DNA of 64,000 nucleotides from Chitinophagaceae bacterium. GTDB taxonomy: Bacteria > Bacteroidota > Bacteroidia > Chitinophagales > Chitinophagaceae. Shown here in pieces: positions 8,702-18,536 of this stretch (positions are counted from its first letter, which is position 1; each line of letters begins with the position of its first letter). Position numbers and translations under genes: made by a program. A model generated the notes under the pieces. That model did not search any database. It was given only the letters and a program-made list of their open reading frames with translations, and was not told the origin of the DNA. The DNA lies in assembly GCA_019638595.1 (NCBI GenBank), contig JAHBTJ010000015.1:1-64000 (forward strand), read 5' to 3'.

Positions 8702-8948
8702 GCGGAACGTTTTAATACATTAATGAATAACGATTGGCAAGGGGATCATCATAAAGCACAGCCTTCAAGAGGGGAGGAGGATACCCTCCAATTTACAGTT
8801 TTTTTTGCTGTTTTAACAAAACTTGCTCCTGTTTTTTAGAATTATGGCCTGTTACCGGAGAAAACCCAATAAGAAATGCTGAAAAGCAGCTTGTATTTAG
8901 AATATATACAATATCTGCGGGCTAATATGCAACCTGCTGAAAGGCAAA

Positions 8949-9944
8949 TCACAGCCACCCCGAGCGCCGGAATAAAAAATACAATGTTAAGCAGGCAAGG
9001 GCTGTTAAAGCTATAATGGAGTAAAAGCCGTATTCCGATTCTGTTTCGGGCATGAACTTGAAGTTCATCCCCCAAAACCCGGCAACCATAGTGGGTAAAG
9101 CGATAATGGCCGCCCAGCCTGCGAATTTTTTATTGGTATCATTCTGTGAAATAGAAATGAGTGAAAAGTTAGCTTCAAGTGCCGAATTTAAAAGCTCGCG
9201 GGTATTATCAACCATTTCATTGATGCGTATTGCATGATCGTTCACGTCCCTGAAGTAAGCGTGCGTTTCGTCGGAAATATTTTTTATATCCGGCCGCATT
9301 AACCTGGTACAGATATCTATTAACGGCGATACCGCTCTTTTTACATCCAGCAGCTCACGTTTCAACTGGTAAATTTGTTCGGTTGTTTGCCGGCTTGGCT
9401 TTTCCTTAAATACTTTTTCCTCAATATCCTGGAGGTCGGTTTCCAGCTCTTCCACTACGGGAAAATAACGGTCAACAATGAAATCCATGATCGCATACAA
9501 CACAAAGCTTTGTCCTTTGCTTAGCAGCTCGGGCATGGCTTCGCAACGGGCGCGTATTTCAGCATATGAAACCGTTGACCCGTGACGGATAACCACTATA
9601 AAGTTTTTGCCTACAAAAAAATGAGTTTCTCCAAAGTCAATATGGTTTTGTGCATTCTTTTGCGCCGTACGCAATACAATAAATACAATATCGCCATACA
9701 ATTCGATCTTTGGCCGCTGGTGCGCTTTCTGCGCATCTTCCACCGCAAGGTCGTGCAGGTTGAACTCCTGCTGCACCTGCTGCATAATATGCTTTGATGG
9801 TTCATGCAAGCCTATCCATACAAACTGACCTGCATCCTCAAGCGCTTCATGCACCTCATTTAGCGGAACTTCCGTTTTGCGCACCCCGTTTTCGTAGGAT
9901 ACACAGTTAACTATTTCTTTCATGGCAGTATTATTGGCAAACAA
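8949..9944 (-). CDS. corA: CorA-type magnesium/cobalt transporter
   Basis: CorA forms a homopentameric inner-membrane channel for Mg2+ and Co2+. This 331-residue protein has the acidic cytoplasmic domain, a long helical stalk (about residues 150-270) and two C-terminal membrane helices joined by the signature GMN at about residues 292-294 (GFWGMNFKFMPE). It ends with basic FRRSG after the second helix, as is usual. The start at ATG 9944 gives a normal N-terminus. It is a single gene followed by about 250 bases without any recognised feature before the 57-residue protein. Confidence 0.95.
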   Translation of the reverse strand: MFANNTAMKEIVNCVSYENGVRKTEVPLNEVHEALEDAGQFVWIGLHEPSKHIMQQVQQEFNLHDLAVEDAQKAHQRPKIELYGDIVFIVLRTAQKNAQNHIDFGETHFFVGKNFIVVIRHGSTVSYAEIRARCEAMPELLSKGQSFVLYAIMDFIVDRYFPVVEELETDLQDIEEKVFKEKPSRQTTEQIYQLKRELLDVKRAVSPLIDICTRLMRPDIKNISDETHAYFRDVNDHAIRINEMVDNTRELLNSALEANFSLISISQNDTNKKFAGWAAIIALPTMVAGFWGMNFKFMPETESEYGFYSIIALTALACLTLYFLFRRSGWL

Positions 9945-10047
9945 TTTTATACAAAAAAAGTATTTCTTTTAGATACATCCAATATTTCACAGTTCCTGAG
10001 AAATGCAAAGCATTCGCAGTAAGGGCGCATTTAGCTATTTATGATGC

Positions 10048-11532
10048 TTATGGTTTGCCCGGCCGGATAGTTATTTGATCTATTCCATAATAAACAGCAT
10101 ACAGGGAAGCGGCTCCTTGTTCTTCGGCTTCATTGAAGAAAGGAATGCTGTATGGCTTTTGTACACAAATATTGTGAAGGGATTGAAAGGTTCCGTGCGG
10201 GAATACCTGTTGCACCTGTTGTGCTGCATCCTCCGGATAAGTATTGATTTGTATGGCGGTTTGTTCATGCTGCCGGGCATTGGCAAACAACCGGTCCCGT
10301 TCGTGTAAAACGCGTGCATAAAAATATCCCGAACAAACGCTTTTCCAGGCATTGACCTGGCAGGCCGAACAAACCAGCGCAATTGAAAAAAAGATGGGCA
10401 TTACGGAAGATAATATGGAAAAGATGCGTTCATTACGTTGATATGTTGTAAACCATTGCCCTGCCAAAAAGCAAAGTAATAATACCAGGCAGGCGGCAGT
10501 TACTATAATATTGTTCAGGGCTCTGTCAGGAAAAGCTCCTTTTGACAGTACCATTAAAGGAAGCAAAGTGCCTGCTACTATTAATGGCGCCAGCAAAAAG
10601 CATATCGCAATTTTTTTGAGATTTAAATATACAGGGAATGTTACTGTTCTGATTCCCTGCAAAAAGCAGCCGAGCGCAGCTACCCAGAATAAGGGTTCGC
10701 GAAAAAGGTAATAAAAAACAGAAAAAGCTCTAAAACCGGTAATAGCAAAAATGGACAGATAGCCTGTTTCGGTATTCATGAATTTTTGCCTGTTCTGTAT
10801 TCCTGAGGTCAGGTAAATGATAGAACATGCTGCCAGCATTACCAGCCCGTAAATTCCTGCAATTTTCAGGTGCCGGCTGTTGATCTTATACAGGAAAAGC
10901 AATGTGACCGTTAATAAAACAATCATTGTAACAGCTATAGTTTCGTTGCATCCTGCTATTAGCGCTAACAGCAGGCAAATCATTACATCCTGCCGCACAT
11001 TTTTCCTTCCTGTTGCTGTAAAACGCTTAACCAGTAAAGAAAAAAGCAAAAGCAGGATGATTACAGGCATTTGATAGATCAGGGCAGCACTGTACCAATA
11101 AAAATTTTCGCCTGTATTTGCAAGCAGGTAAATATTGAGCATTAACCCGATAAAACCGGTTTGTATGATTTGCCCTGATGAAAGGCTGTTGCCTAATATA
11201 AACCGGTTTAAAGTTTTAACCAGGTAAAATGCGGCAAAGTAAGTTAAAAGAAAGAGCACCAGGCTGAATACAAAATAATAGCTGGTTACGAGCTTATATT
11301 TTATACCCAGTATTTGTAAAAAGTTAGCAAAAAAACGCCCGTTCCAGTTTGCATACAGATTTTTTTGAGTTTGCCAAAACCCCGACTGCTCGTAAATTCC
11401 CTGCATTAAATAGTCATCGGCTCCTGCATGGCTAAAAAATGACAGTATGACGAATGGCAATAGCGTAAGCAGCGCTATGGCCGTACATAAAAAGAATATT
11501 TTGTTTGTAATAAAAAAGCGATTTGCTTTCAT
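10048..11532 (-). CDS. Multi-pass membrane protein, DUF6056-like
   Basis: A 494-residue protein with roughly ten to twelve membrane segments. After the first helix comes GADDY at 37-41 and then ANWNGRFF at 61-68; the DDY plus WNGR pattern recalls DUF6056 and related GT-C-like membrane proteins, in which an acidic pair in the first periplasmic loop is important. A soluble segment at the C-terminus follows the last helix. If it is a GT-C enzyme it would transfer sugars from a lipid carrier at the periplasmic face; this is inference. Divergent from the GH92 gene by about 110 bases. Confidence 0.65.
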   Translation of the reverse strand: MKANRFFITNKIFFLCTAIALLTLLPFVILSFFSHAGADDYLMQGIYEQSGFWQTQKNLYANWNGRFFANFLQILGIKYKLVTSYYFVFSLVLFLLTYFAAFYLVKTLNRFILGNSLSSGQIIQTGFIGLMLNIYLLANTGENFYWYSAALIYQMPVIILLLLFSLLVKRFTATGRKNVRQDVMICLLLALIAGCNETIAVTMIVLLTVTLLFLYKINSRHLKIAGIYGLVMLAACSIIYLTSGIQNRQKFMNTETGYLSIFAITGFRAFSVFYYLFREPLFWVAALGCFLQGIRTVTFPVYLNLKKIAICFLLAPLIVAGTLLPLMVLSKGAFPDRALNNIIVTAACLVLLLCFLAGQWFTTYQRNERIFSILSSVMPIFFSIALVCSACQVNAWKSVCSGYFYARVLHERDRLFANARQHEQTAIQINTYPEDAAQQVQQVFPHGTFQSLHNICVQKPYSIPFFNEAEEQGAASLYAVYYGIDQITIRPGKP

Positions 11533-11645
11533 GGTTCCCGGCTAAAAATAAAACACAAATCAATTTAAAAATATTAAACTTTTACTGTATTCTTTTTTGC
11601 CAATGTCAATGCTTTATATTCGCAGGAGAAATAACCTGCCGGAAT

Positions 11646-13949
11646 ATGAAAAAAAATATACTATTGCTTTTTCTATGCACTATTGTTTCTGCTTCAATGG
11701 CTCAAATGGTTACCCGGGTAACCGATCCTGTGGATTGGGTAAATCCGCTGATGGGTACCGATTCCAAGCACAGCCTTTCTAACGGTAATACCTATCCTTC
11801 TATTGGTTTGCCCTGGGGAATGAATATGTGGACGCCGCAAACGGGAAAAATGGGCGATGGCTGGCAATACCAGTATAGCGCCGATAAAATAAGGGGCTTC
11901 AAGCAAACACACCAGCCTTCTCCGTGGATGAATGATTACGGTCAGTTCAGTATAATGCCCTTTACCGGTAAGCCCCGTTATAAAGAAGATGACCGTGCCA
12001 GTTGGTTTAGCCATAAGGCTGAAATAGTACAGCCATATTATTACAGTGTTTACCTGGCAGATTATGACATTACAACGGAAATTACCCCTACGGAAAGAGC
12101 CGCCAGGTTCCGTTTTACATTTCCGGAAACAGACAGCGCGTTCGTTTTGGTAGACGCGTTTGACAAAGGCTCTTATGTAAAGATCATTCCTGCGGAAAAC
12201 AAGATCATTGGCTACTCAACACGTAACAGCGGCGGCGTTCCCCCAAATTTTAAGAACTATTTTGTAGTTGTATTCGACAGGCCGTTCAGCAATGTAGCAA
12301 CATTTGATAGCGATACGCTCAATTTTACAAGAACAGAAGTAGAGAACAATCATGCCGGGGCGCTGGTTGCCTTTAAAAGCTATCGCAAAGGCGACCAGGT
12401 GAACGCGAAAGTAGCTTCTTCATTCATCAGCTATGAGCAGGCCGAGCTCAATTTGAAGGAGATCGGCAACGATGATTTTGAAATCGTAAAAAAGAAAGGC
12501 CGCGATACCTGGAACAACACACTTGGGCGCATCAACGTAGAGGGAGGTACCATAGACCAGGTTCGTACATTCTATTCTACTTTATACAGAACCGTATTCT
12601 TTCCTAATAAATTGTATGAAAAAGATGCCTCGGGTAATATAGTGCATTACAGTCCGCACAATGGCAAAGTGCTTCCCGGCTATATGTTCGGCGGCACCGG
12701 CTTTTGGGATACCTTCCGCGCCCTGTATCCCTTTCTTAATCTCATCTATCCTGCTATCAATAAAGAAATGCAGGAAGGATTGATAAACGCGTATAAGGAA
12801 AGCGGTTTTTTACCCGAGTGGAGCAGTCCCGGCGCACGGCCCGTTATGGTAGGCAATAATTCTGCTTCCGTAGTGTCGGATGCGTATATTAAAGGGCTGA
12901 AAGGATATGATATTAGTACTTTGTATGAGGCTTTGCTGCATGGCGCCAATAATGAGGGACCTCATGGTACAGGAAGGAAAGGCGTGGAATACTACAATAA
13001 GCTGGGCTATGTGCCCTACGATGTTAAGATCAATGAAAATGCGGCAAGAACGCTGGAATACGCATACGATGATTTTACGATCTACCAGTTGGGGAAGGCG
13101 TTGAACCGCCCTAAAGAAGAGCTGAAATTATATGCGCAACGTTCGCAGAATTATAAAAAGCTGTTTGATAATGAAACAAAGCTGATGCGTGGTAAAAACC
13201 AGGATGGTACTTTTCAAACGCCGTTCAATCCTTTTAAATGGGGAGACGCGTTTACCGAAGGCAATAGCTGGCATTACTCATGGAGTGTTTTTCATGATAT
13301 AAAAGGACTTGCTGATTTAATGGGTGGAAGAGCGCAGTTTGCAAAAATGCTGGATTCGGTTTTTGTTATGCCGCCTGTTTTTGATGATAGCTATTACGGT
13401 TTTGTAATTCATGAGATCCGTGAAATGCAGATCGCCAATATGGGACAGTACGCGCATGGCAACCAGCCTATCCAGCACATGCCGTACCTGTATAACTATG
13501 TTGGTGAACCCTGGAAAACGCAGTACTGGGTACGAGAAACAATGGAAAAAATGTACAAACCCACTCCCGACGGGTATTGCGGGGATGAGGACAATGGGCA
13601 GACTTCTGCCTGGTATGTATTTTCGGCATTGGGTTTTTACCCGGTTTGTCCTGCAACCGATCAGTATGTAATGGGAACACCTTTGTTTAAAAAAGCCACC
13701 CTTTTGCTTGAAGACGGTAAGCAATTCATTATTAATGCGCCGGCCAATAGCACCCAGGCTAAATACGTGCAGGCTGTTCAACTGAACGGAAAAGCGTACG
13801 AAAAAAACTGGATCAGCCATTTTGATATTTTGAAAGGCGGTAATATGAATGTAACAATGGGAGTAGTGCCCAATAAAAAAAGAGGCACGGAAGAGCTTGC
13901 TTTTCCCTATTCATTTTCCTCCGGCGCCGATGCGGAGATACTGAAATAG
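11646..13949 (+). CDS. GH92 family alpha-mannosidase, secreted
   Basis: GH92 enzymes are calcium-dependent exo-alpha-mannosidases that trim mannose from glycans in the periplasm or at the surface. The protein has about 767 residues with a signal peptide (MKKNILLLFLCTIVSASMAQ). Family motifs include NPLMGTDS, GNTYPSIGLPWGMNMWTPQTG, GTGFWDTFRALYP and, near the C-terminus, GDEDNGQTSAWYVFSALGFYP with the catalytic acidic residues. The ATG at 11646 was chosen over an upstream start because the signal peptide begins there. It is followed by the exported oxidoreductase on the same strand, and the pair may work on related sugars. Confidence 0.93.
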   Translation: MKKNILLLFLCTIVSASMAQMVTRVTDPVDWVNPLMGTDSKHSLSNGNTYPSIGLPWGMNMWTPQTGKMGDGWQYQYSADKIRGFKQTHQPSPWMNDYGQFSIMPFTGKPRYKEDDRASWFSHKAEIVQPYYYSVYLADYDITTEITPTERAARFRFTFPETDSAFVLVDAFDKGSYVKIIPAENKIIGYSTRNSGGVPPNFKNYFVVVFDRPFSNVATFDSDTLNFTRTEVENNHAGALVAFKSYRKGDQVNAKVASSFISYEQAELNLKEIGNDDFEIVKKKGRDTWNNTLGRINVEGGTIDQVRTFYSTLYRTVFFPNKLYEKDASGNIVHYSPHNGKVLPGYMFGGTGFWDTFRALYPFLNLIYPAINKEMQEGLINAYKESGFLPEWSSPGARPVMVGNNSASVVSDAYIKGLKGYDISTLYEALLHGANNEGPHGTGRKGVEYYNKLGYVPYDVKINENAARTLEYAYDDFTIYQLGKALNRPKEELKLYAQRSQNYKKLFDNETKLMRGKNQDGTFQTPFNPFKWGDAFTEGNSWHYSWSVFHDIKGLADLMGGRAQFAKMLDSVFVMPPVFDDSYYGFVIHEIREMQIANMGQYAHGNQPIQHMPYLYNYVGEPWKTQYWVRETMEKMYKPTPDGYCGDEDNGQTSAWYVFSALGFYPVCPATDQYVMGTPLFKKATLLLEDGKQFIINAPANSTQAKYVQAVQLNGKAYEKNWISHFDILKGGNMNVTMGVVPNKKRGTEELAFPYSFSSGADAEILK

Positions 13950-13960
13950 GGTTGGGGATG

Positions 13961-14020
13961 GTTTGTAGTTTCGGGTTTATGGTTTGAAGTCAACTATAAA
14001 CAAAAAACCATAAACTATTA
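13961..14020. repeat. AT-rich inverted words GTTTATGGTTT/AAACCATAAAC
   Basis: GTTTGTAGTT (13961-13970) and GTTTATGGTTT (13975-13985) are followed by the complementary words AACTATAAAC (13992-14001) and AAACCATAAAC (14005-14015). The first pair is imperfect and the second perfect. The order is A-B-A'-B', so both pairs cannot form one simple hairpin. It lies between the GH92 gene and the Tat-exported oxidoreductase. Confidence 0.6.
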
Positions 14021-14036
14021 AATTTTAAAATGTATT

Positions 14037-14044
14037 TACATTTG
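14037..14044 (+). promoter_or_regulatory. Candidate -7 element before 14088 gene
   Basis: TACATTTG matches TAnnTTTG and lies 43 bases before the ATG. No clear -33 element is present, so this is a tentative promoter. Confidence 0.35.
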
Positions 14045-14087
14045 ATTTCGGCAGATGTTCTTACCTTAATGCAAAATTTTTAAAACG

Positions 14088-15539
14088 ATGAGCCAAAAGT
14101 TAAAGTCAAAATCAAGTGGTTCACGCAGGAAGTTCCTGCGTAATTCTTCCCTGGCCGCTGCTAGTTATTTTATAGTTCCCCGTCATGTGCTCGGCAAGGG
14201 GTTTGTAGCGCCGAGCGATAAGCTGAATATTGCCGGCATTGGCGCCGGAGGTAAAGGAACAAGCGATCTTTCCTCATTTGCCAAAAGCCCTAAAGTAAAT
14301 ATAGTGGCAATGTGCGATGTGGATGATCGCCAGGCGGTAAAATCAAGAGAGAATTTTCCGAAAGCAAACTATTATAAGGATTTCAGGGAGATGCTTGCCA
14401 AAGAAAAAAATAATATTGATGCATGCTCCATCTCTACACCCGATCATACCCATGCGGTTGCCACTTTGGCGGCAATGCAGTTAGGTAAACATGTGTATAC
14501 CCAAAAGCCGCTTACGCACGATATTTATGAAGCCCGTATTCTTGCCGAAGCCGCTAAAAAATACAAAGTGGTTACCCAAATGGGCAACCAGGGCGGTTCC
14601 GGCGATGGCGTAAGAAGAATGAAAGAATTGTATGATGCGGGTTTGATAGGTGATATTATTGAAGCGCAGGCCTGGACCAACCGTCCTATTTGGCCGCAGG
14701 GAGTTGCAAAGCCAACTGGCAATCACCCTATACCCTCTGAGCTGGACTGGGATCTGTGGCTGGGTACAGCGCCCAAAGAAGACTTTAATCCTGCCTACCT
14801 GCCGTTTAACTGGAGGGGTTGGTGGGCTTATGGTACAGGAGCCCTGGGTGATATGGCCTGTCATATCATGGATCCTATTTACCGCATATTGCCAATAGAT
14901 TTTCCATCTTCCGCTGAATGTAGCATCGCTAACCAGTGGAGCGGCATGAACCAGGAATCAAACTTCAACGACAGTTGCCCTGTGGCTTCTATCATTCACC
15001 TGGAATATCCCAGGAAGGATGGAAAAGGTACGCTGAAAGTTTCCTGGTACGATGGCGGTTTATTGCCTAAAAGGCCTGATGAATTAAAGCCTGAAGAGGA
15101 TTTTGGTAACTGGGATGGTGGTGTATTGTTCATCGGTACCAAGGGAAAGCTGCTGGCCGATTGCTATGGCGCCAATCCAAGGTTATTGCCGTTGTCTAAA
15201 AACGAAAGTGCAAAAGCTGTAAAACAAACCATAGCGCGCGTGCCTAACGAAGATCACTACCTGCAATGGGTAAACGCATGTTTGGAAGGATATGGAAAAG
15301 GTAAAACCAGCTCGCCGTTTGAGTATGCCGGTCCGTTTACGGAAAGTATACTGATGGGCAACCTGGCTATCCGGAGCGCTTTATATATTGATCCTACTGT
15401 TTCAGGATGGGGTAAAAACAAATTTACCGGACGTAAGAAGCTGTTATGGGATGCCAAGAACATGAAGATCACAAACTTTGATGAAGCCAACCAGTTTGTA
15501 AAGCGTCAATACCGCGAAGGCTGGAGCCTCACTTTATAA
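14088..15539 (+). CDS. Tat-exported Gfo/Idh/MocA family oxidoreductase
   Basis: A 483-residue dehydrogenase with a twin-arginine signal (SRRKFLRNSSLAAASYFIVP, residues 12-31), so it should be folded with its cofactor in the cytoplasm and exported to the periplasm. The Rossmann segment is IAGIGAGGKG, and the usual EKP signature is replaced by TQKPLTHD. Bacteroidota carry many such exported members, often beside glycoside hydrolases; here the GH92 mannosidase precedes it by about 140 bases. The substrate is not evident. A stem-loop terminator follows at 15562. Confidence 0.9.
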   Translation: MSQKLKSKSSGSRRKFLRNSSLAAASYFIVPRHVLGKGFVAPSDKLNIAGIGAGGKGTSDLSSFAKSPKVNIVAMCDVDDRQAVKSRENFPKANYYKDFREMLAKEKNNIDACSISTPDHTHAVATLAAMQLGKHVYTQKPLTHDIYEARILAEAAKKYKVVTQMGNQGGSGDGVRRMKELYDAGLIGDIIEAQAWTNRPIWPQGVAKPTGNHPIPSELDWDLWLGTAPKEDFNPAYLPFNWRGWWAYGTGALGDMACHIMDPIYRILPIDFPSSAECSIANQWSGMNQESNFNDSCPVASIIHLEYPRKDGKGTLKVSWYDGGLLPKRPDELKPEEDFGNWDGGVLFIGTKGKLLADCYGANPRLLPLSKNESAKAVKQTIARVPNEDHYLQWVNACLEGYGKGKTSSPFEYAGPFTESILMGNLAIRSALYIDPTVSGWGKNKFTGRKKLLWDAKNMKITNFDEANQFVKRQYREGWSLTL

Positions 15540-15561
15540 TGATGACCTTTATTTGCAGTTA

Positions 15562-15596
15562 TAAATGGAGTTGTATTGCACAGCTCCATTTTTTTA
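15562..15596 (+). terminator. Rho-independent terminator
   Basis: A 12-bp stem with one G-U pair (AAATGGAGTTGT with ACAGCTCCATTT), a five-base loop and a run of T follows the oxidoreductase gene and separates it from convergent tsaD. Confidence 0.85.
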
Positions 15597-15614
15597 TATC
15601 TTCTGTTAATTGAT

Positions 15615-16673
15615 TCAAAGCTCTTCCCTCGCGGAGGCTGTTACATCCAATGCGGCGAATTGTCCGTCCAGGTATTTATAGTATGCGGTAATGGCGATCA
15701 TCCCCGCATTGTCGGTACAATATTCAAACGCCGGGATAAAGGTTTGCCAGCCTTCTTTTTTTCCTGTTTCAATAAAAGCCGCGCGTAAGCCGCTGTTAGC
15801 CGAAACGCCGCCTGCCAGGCAAATGTTTTTTATGTTGGTTTGAGCAACAGCTTTTTTGAGCTTGTTCAGTAAAATGGAAATGATGCGGAACTGGATAGAC
15901 GCGCATATGTCCGCAAGGTTCTCCCGTATGAATTCTTTCCTTTCATCTTCCGGCGCTATAAACGCTTCTTTGTAAATATGGCTGGTACCGGCATTTTGGA
16001 GAAAGTAGAGTATGGATGTCTTTAGCCCGCTGAAGCTGAAGTTGAGACCGGGTATTTTAGGTTCGGGAAAGGAAAATCTTTCCGGGTTTCCTTCTTTTGC
16101 AAATTTATCTATCAATGGGCCTCCGGGGTAGGGCAGGCCCAGTAATTTGGCGGATTTATCAAAAGCTTCGCCTGCGGCATCATCAATCGTTTCACCAATC
16201 ACTTTCATTTTTAACGGCGATTCGCATACCACTATTTGCGTATGACCTCCGCTAACCGTAAGGCATAAATAAGGAAATCCGGGTTTGGGATCATCAATAA
16301 GATTGGCCAATACATGCGCCTGCATGTGGTGCACCGCTATTAAAGGAATGTGTAAGGCCATTGCCAGCGATTTGGCAAATTGCGATCCTACCAGCAATGA
16401 GCCTATTAAACCCGGCGACTGTGTAAATGCTATGGCCGAAAGATCGTGTTTGCCGCAACCTGCTTTTTGCAGGGCTGCTTCCACTACCGGCACAATATTT
16501 TGCATATGTGCCCGCGAAGCAAGCTCGGGAATAACACCCCCGTATTGTTCATGCACTTTTTGCGTAGCTATGATGTTAGACAGGATCTTACCGTTTTTGC
16601 AAATGCTTGCCGAGGTTTCATCGCACGAAGATTCAATAGCCAGGATAGTAATATCGCCAACAGTTTTTTGCAT
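15615..16673 (-). CDS. tsaD: tRNA N6-adenosine threonylcarbamoyltransferase
   Basis: TsaD transfers the threonylcarbamoyl group to A37 of ANN-decoding tRNAs. The ASKHA-fold protein begins ITILAIESSCDETSAS, has GGVIPELASRAH, the metal-binding HHMQAH (His116 and His120), the SGGHTQ phosphate loop and the C-terminal CTDNAGMIA. The start at ATG 16673 gives 352 residues, the usual size; an upstream GTG at 16709 would add 12 residues of poor quality. A perfect -7 element lies only three bases upstream of this ATG, so the message may be nearly leaderless. Confidence 0.95.
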   Translation of the reverse strand: MQKTVGDITILAIESSCDETSASICKNGKILSNIIATQKVHEQYGGVIPELASRAHMQNIVPVVEAALQKAGCGKHDLSAIAFTQSPGLIGSLLVGSQFAKSLAMALHIPLIAVHHMQAHVLANLIDDPKPGFPYLCLTVSGGHTQIVVCESPLKMKVIGETIDDAAGEAFDKSAKLLGLPYPGGPLIDKFAKEGNPERFSFPEPKIPGLNFSFSGLKTSILYFLQNAGTSHIYKEAFIAPEDERKEFIRENLADICASIQFRIISILLNKLKKAVAQTNIKNICLAGGVSANSGLRAAFIETGKKEGWQTFIPAFEYCTDNAGMIAITAYYKYLDGQFAALDVTASAREEL

Positions 16674-16676
16674 GCG

Positions 16677-16684
16677 CAAAAGTA
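16677..16684 (-). promoter_or_regulatory. -7 element abutting tsaD start
   Basis: On the minus strand TACTTTTG matches TAnnTTTG and ends three bases before the tsaD ATG, which would place transcription initiation at or next to the start codon. Confidence 0.4.
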
Positions 16685-16712
16685 ACTGTTTAAGGAATGT
16701 GCCCGCCACGAT

Positions 16713-17027
16713 CTAAGGCTGGTAAGTAATGGCTTCTATATGAACCGGGAGTGTGTTTTTACCGGGAATAATTTGAGCGGAGTCAATATTATAGCAAATT
16801 TTCACTTTTTGCCCGGCTGCCAGCACAATATCTTCATTCATGGAGTAGGGGCGGAGGATTGTATTGTTGGTGGTAACAATAGCAAGATAGCTACCTGCAG
16901 AATCTGTAATGAGCGAAATGGATCCGCTGATCTCATTTTTACAGGGCATTATATGCTTTTCCTTTGAAAAGATGAACAAAAGAAAAGAAGTAATAGCCAG
17001 AAACAGTACATAAGCGAATTTTAGCAT
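16713..17027 (-). CDS. Hypothetical membrane-anchored protein, 104 residues
   Basis: One N-terminal hydrophobic segment (about residues 4-20) is followed by a mostly beta-type soluble domain of about 80 residues with a single internal Cys pair region (MPCKNE, KICYN). It lies just upstream of tsaD on the same strand, with its stop 39 bases from the tsaD ATG. I recognise no family. It is probably anchored in the inner membrane and exposed to the periplasm, or secreted. Coding is likely but not certain. Confidence 0.6.
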   Translation of the reverse strand: MLKFAYVLFLAITSFLLFIFSKEKHIMPCKNEISGSISLITDSAGSYLAIVTTNNTILRPYSMNEDIVLAAGQKVKICYNIDSAQIIPGKNTLPVHIEAITYQP

Positions 17028-17145
17028 AGGATAATTTTAAAACGATTAAAATGTCCTGTTGCTTTTAACGAAAAACAGGCCATTTTAGTATAAATGCAGG
17101 GTAAGCTCTTAATTTAAAGTTAATTACAAATGAGTGAGAACTATA

Positions 17146-18408
17146 TTATTTTGAACGTATGGCTACTACCGGGTCCATGCGCGCGGCTATGGTAGCCGGG
17201 ATGATGCCGGCGGCTATACCGATCACTATGCAAATGGTTACCGTAAGCGCCATAATATTATAAGAGATGTGCACAGTAAAATTGAGCGGCCCGCTTAATA
17301 TTTGCGCCAGTATAAATACAAGCACCAGTCCTATAGCTCCGCCTATAATGCAGATAAAAGCGGATTCCAGCAAAAACTCGGAAAGAATGGTACGGGCTTT
17401 TGCGCCGATGGCCTTTTTCAGTCCTATTACAGGTGTTCGCTCCCGCACGGTAACGAACATGATATTGGCGATACCAAAAGCACCCACTACCAGGCTCAGC
17501 AGGCCTATCAGCCACCCTCCCAGCTTAATGCTTGAAAAAAGTTTTGTAAAAGCCTCGCTTATGTCGTTTACCGCGTTCAGGGCAAAATTGTCTTCCTCGT
17601 TCGGGCTAAGCCTGCGGATAGCCCTGAGCGTGGCCTTTAATTCATCCTTAAAAGCCTCGGGGCTTATATTGGGTTTGCCCTGTGCCATGATTTGAGGCCG
17701 GGAGTATTTCTCCTCGTAGATTGTCCTGAAAAAACGATAGGGGAGAATTATACAATCGTCGAAGTTCCAGCCGCTGATCAAAAGGCTTTTTCCCTGCTTT
17801 TCAATCACCCCAACAATATTCACTCTTTTATTGCGAATGGTAACAGACTGGCCTACAGCATATTCGGCTGAGCCAAACAGCTTGGTGGCGTTGTCATATC
17901 CTATTACTCCATTGGCCGATCCGTGATCCATATCCGACCCTGTAAGATAACGCCCGTACTGTATTTCAAAGGGCTGAATGGAATTGAATTCTTCAGTAAC
18001 TCCAAAAATGTTCACCCCCTGTATCATATCTTTTTCATGAACCACATTTTGCCCTCCTGCATTAAGCGTAAAAGCCAGGTTAAGTACGGTATTGGTCTTT
18101 GCACGGATCAAACGAAGCTCTTCATATTTAGGTTCCGGGCGTTTTACATACTTCCACCATGGATATTCACCGCCTTCTTCATCCGGACCGAATTGCCATT
18201 TATCTATATAAATAGTATTGGTGCCAAGGCTTTTTACTCCATCCTGTATATTACGTTCAAGACTATCAACGGTTGTAAGAACGCCGATAATGCAAAAAAT
18301 ACCAATCGTCACTCCAAAAAGAGAAAGAAAAGTGCGAAGCTTATTGTTCCTGAGCTCCTGCCAGGCCAGCCCGAATGTGGCGGTTAGAATCTGGAGTGTT
18401 TTGAGCAT
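17146..18408 (-). CDS. MacB/FtsX-type ABC transporter permease
   Basis: A 420-residue permease with the MacB topology: one N-terminal helix after LRNNKLRTFLSLFGVTIGIF, a large periplasmic domain (about residues 50-280), and three C-terminal helices with the FtsX core, including RERTPVIGLKKAIGAK. MacB-type proteins work with a LolD-like ATPase as mechanotransmitters for efflux or lipoprotein handling. No ATPase or membrane-fusion protein gene is adjacent in this window, so its partners must be elsewhere. It lies downstream of the ketosynthase operon by about 130 bases and may or may not be co-transcribed. Confidence 0.9.
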   Translation of the reverse strand: MLKTLQILTATFGLAWQELRNNKLRTFLSLFGVTIGIFCIIGVLTTVDSLERNIQDGVKSLGTNTIYIDKWQFGPDEEGGEYPWWKYVKRPEPKYEELRLIRAKTNTVLNLAFTLNAGGQNVVHEKDMIQGVNIFGVTEEFNSIQPFEIQYGRYLTGSDMDHGSANGVIGYDNATKLFGSAEYAVGQSVTIRNKRVNIVGVIEKQGKSLLISGWNFDDCIILPYRFFRTIYEEKYSRPQIMAQGKPNISPEAFKDELKATLRAIRRLSPNEEDNFALNAVNDISEAFTKLFSSIKLGGWLIGLLSLVVGAFGIANIMFVTVRERTPVIGLKKAIGAKARTILSEFLLESAFICIIGGAIGLVLVFILAQILSGPLNFTVHISYNIMALTVTICIVIGIAAGIIPATIAARMDPVVAIRSK

Positions 18409-18536
18409 GCTTCAAAATTAATGACATTCGGCAGAACGGCAGTAAAAATCTGGATAAACGGAGCAGAATACGGGATGATGGCCGGGTATGCTTATAAAAA
18501 GGGATTGCTATTATTGGGTATTGATAGTAACCCCCG

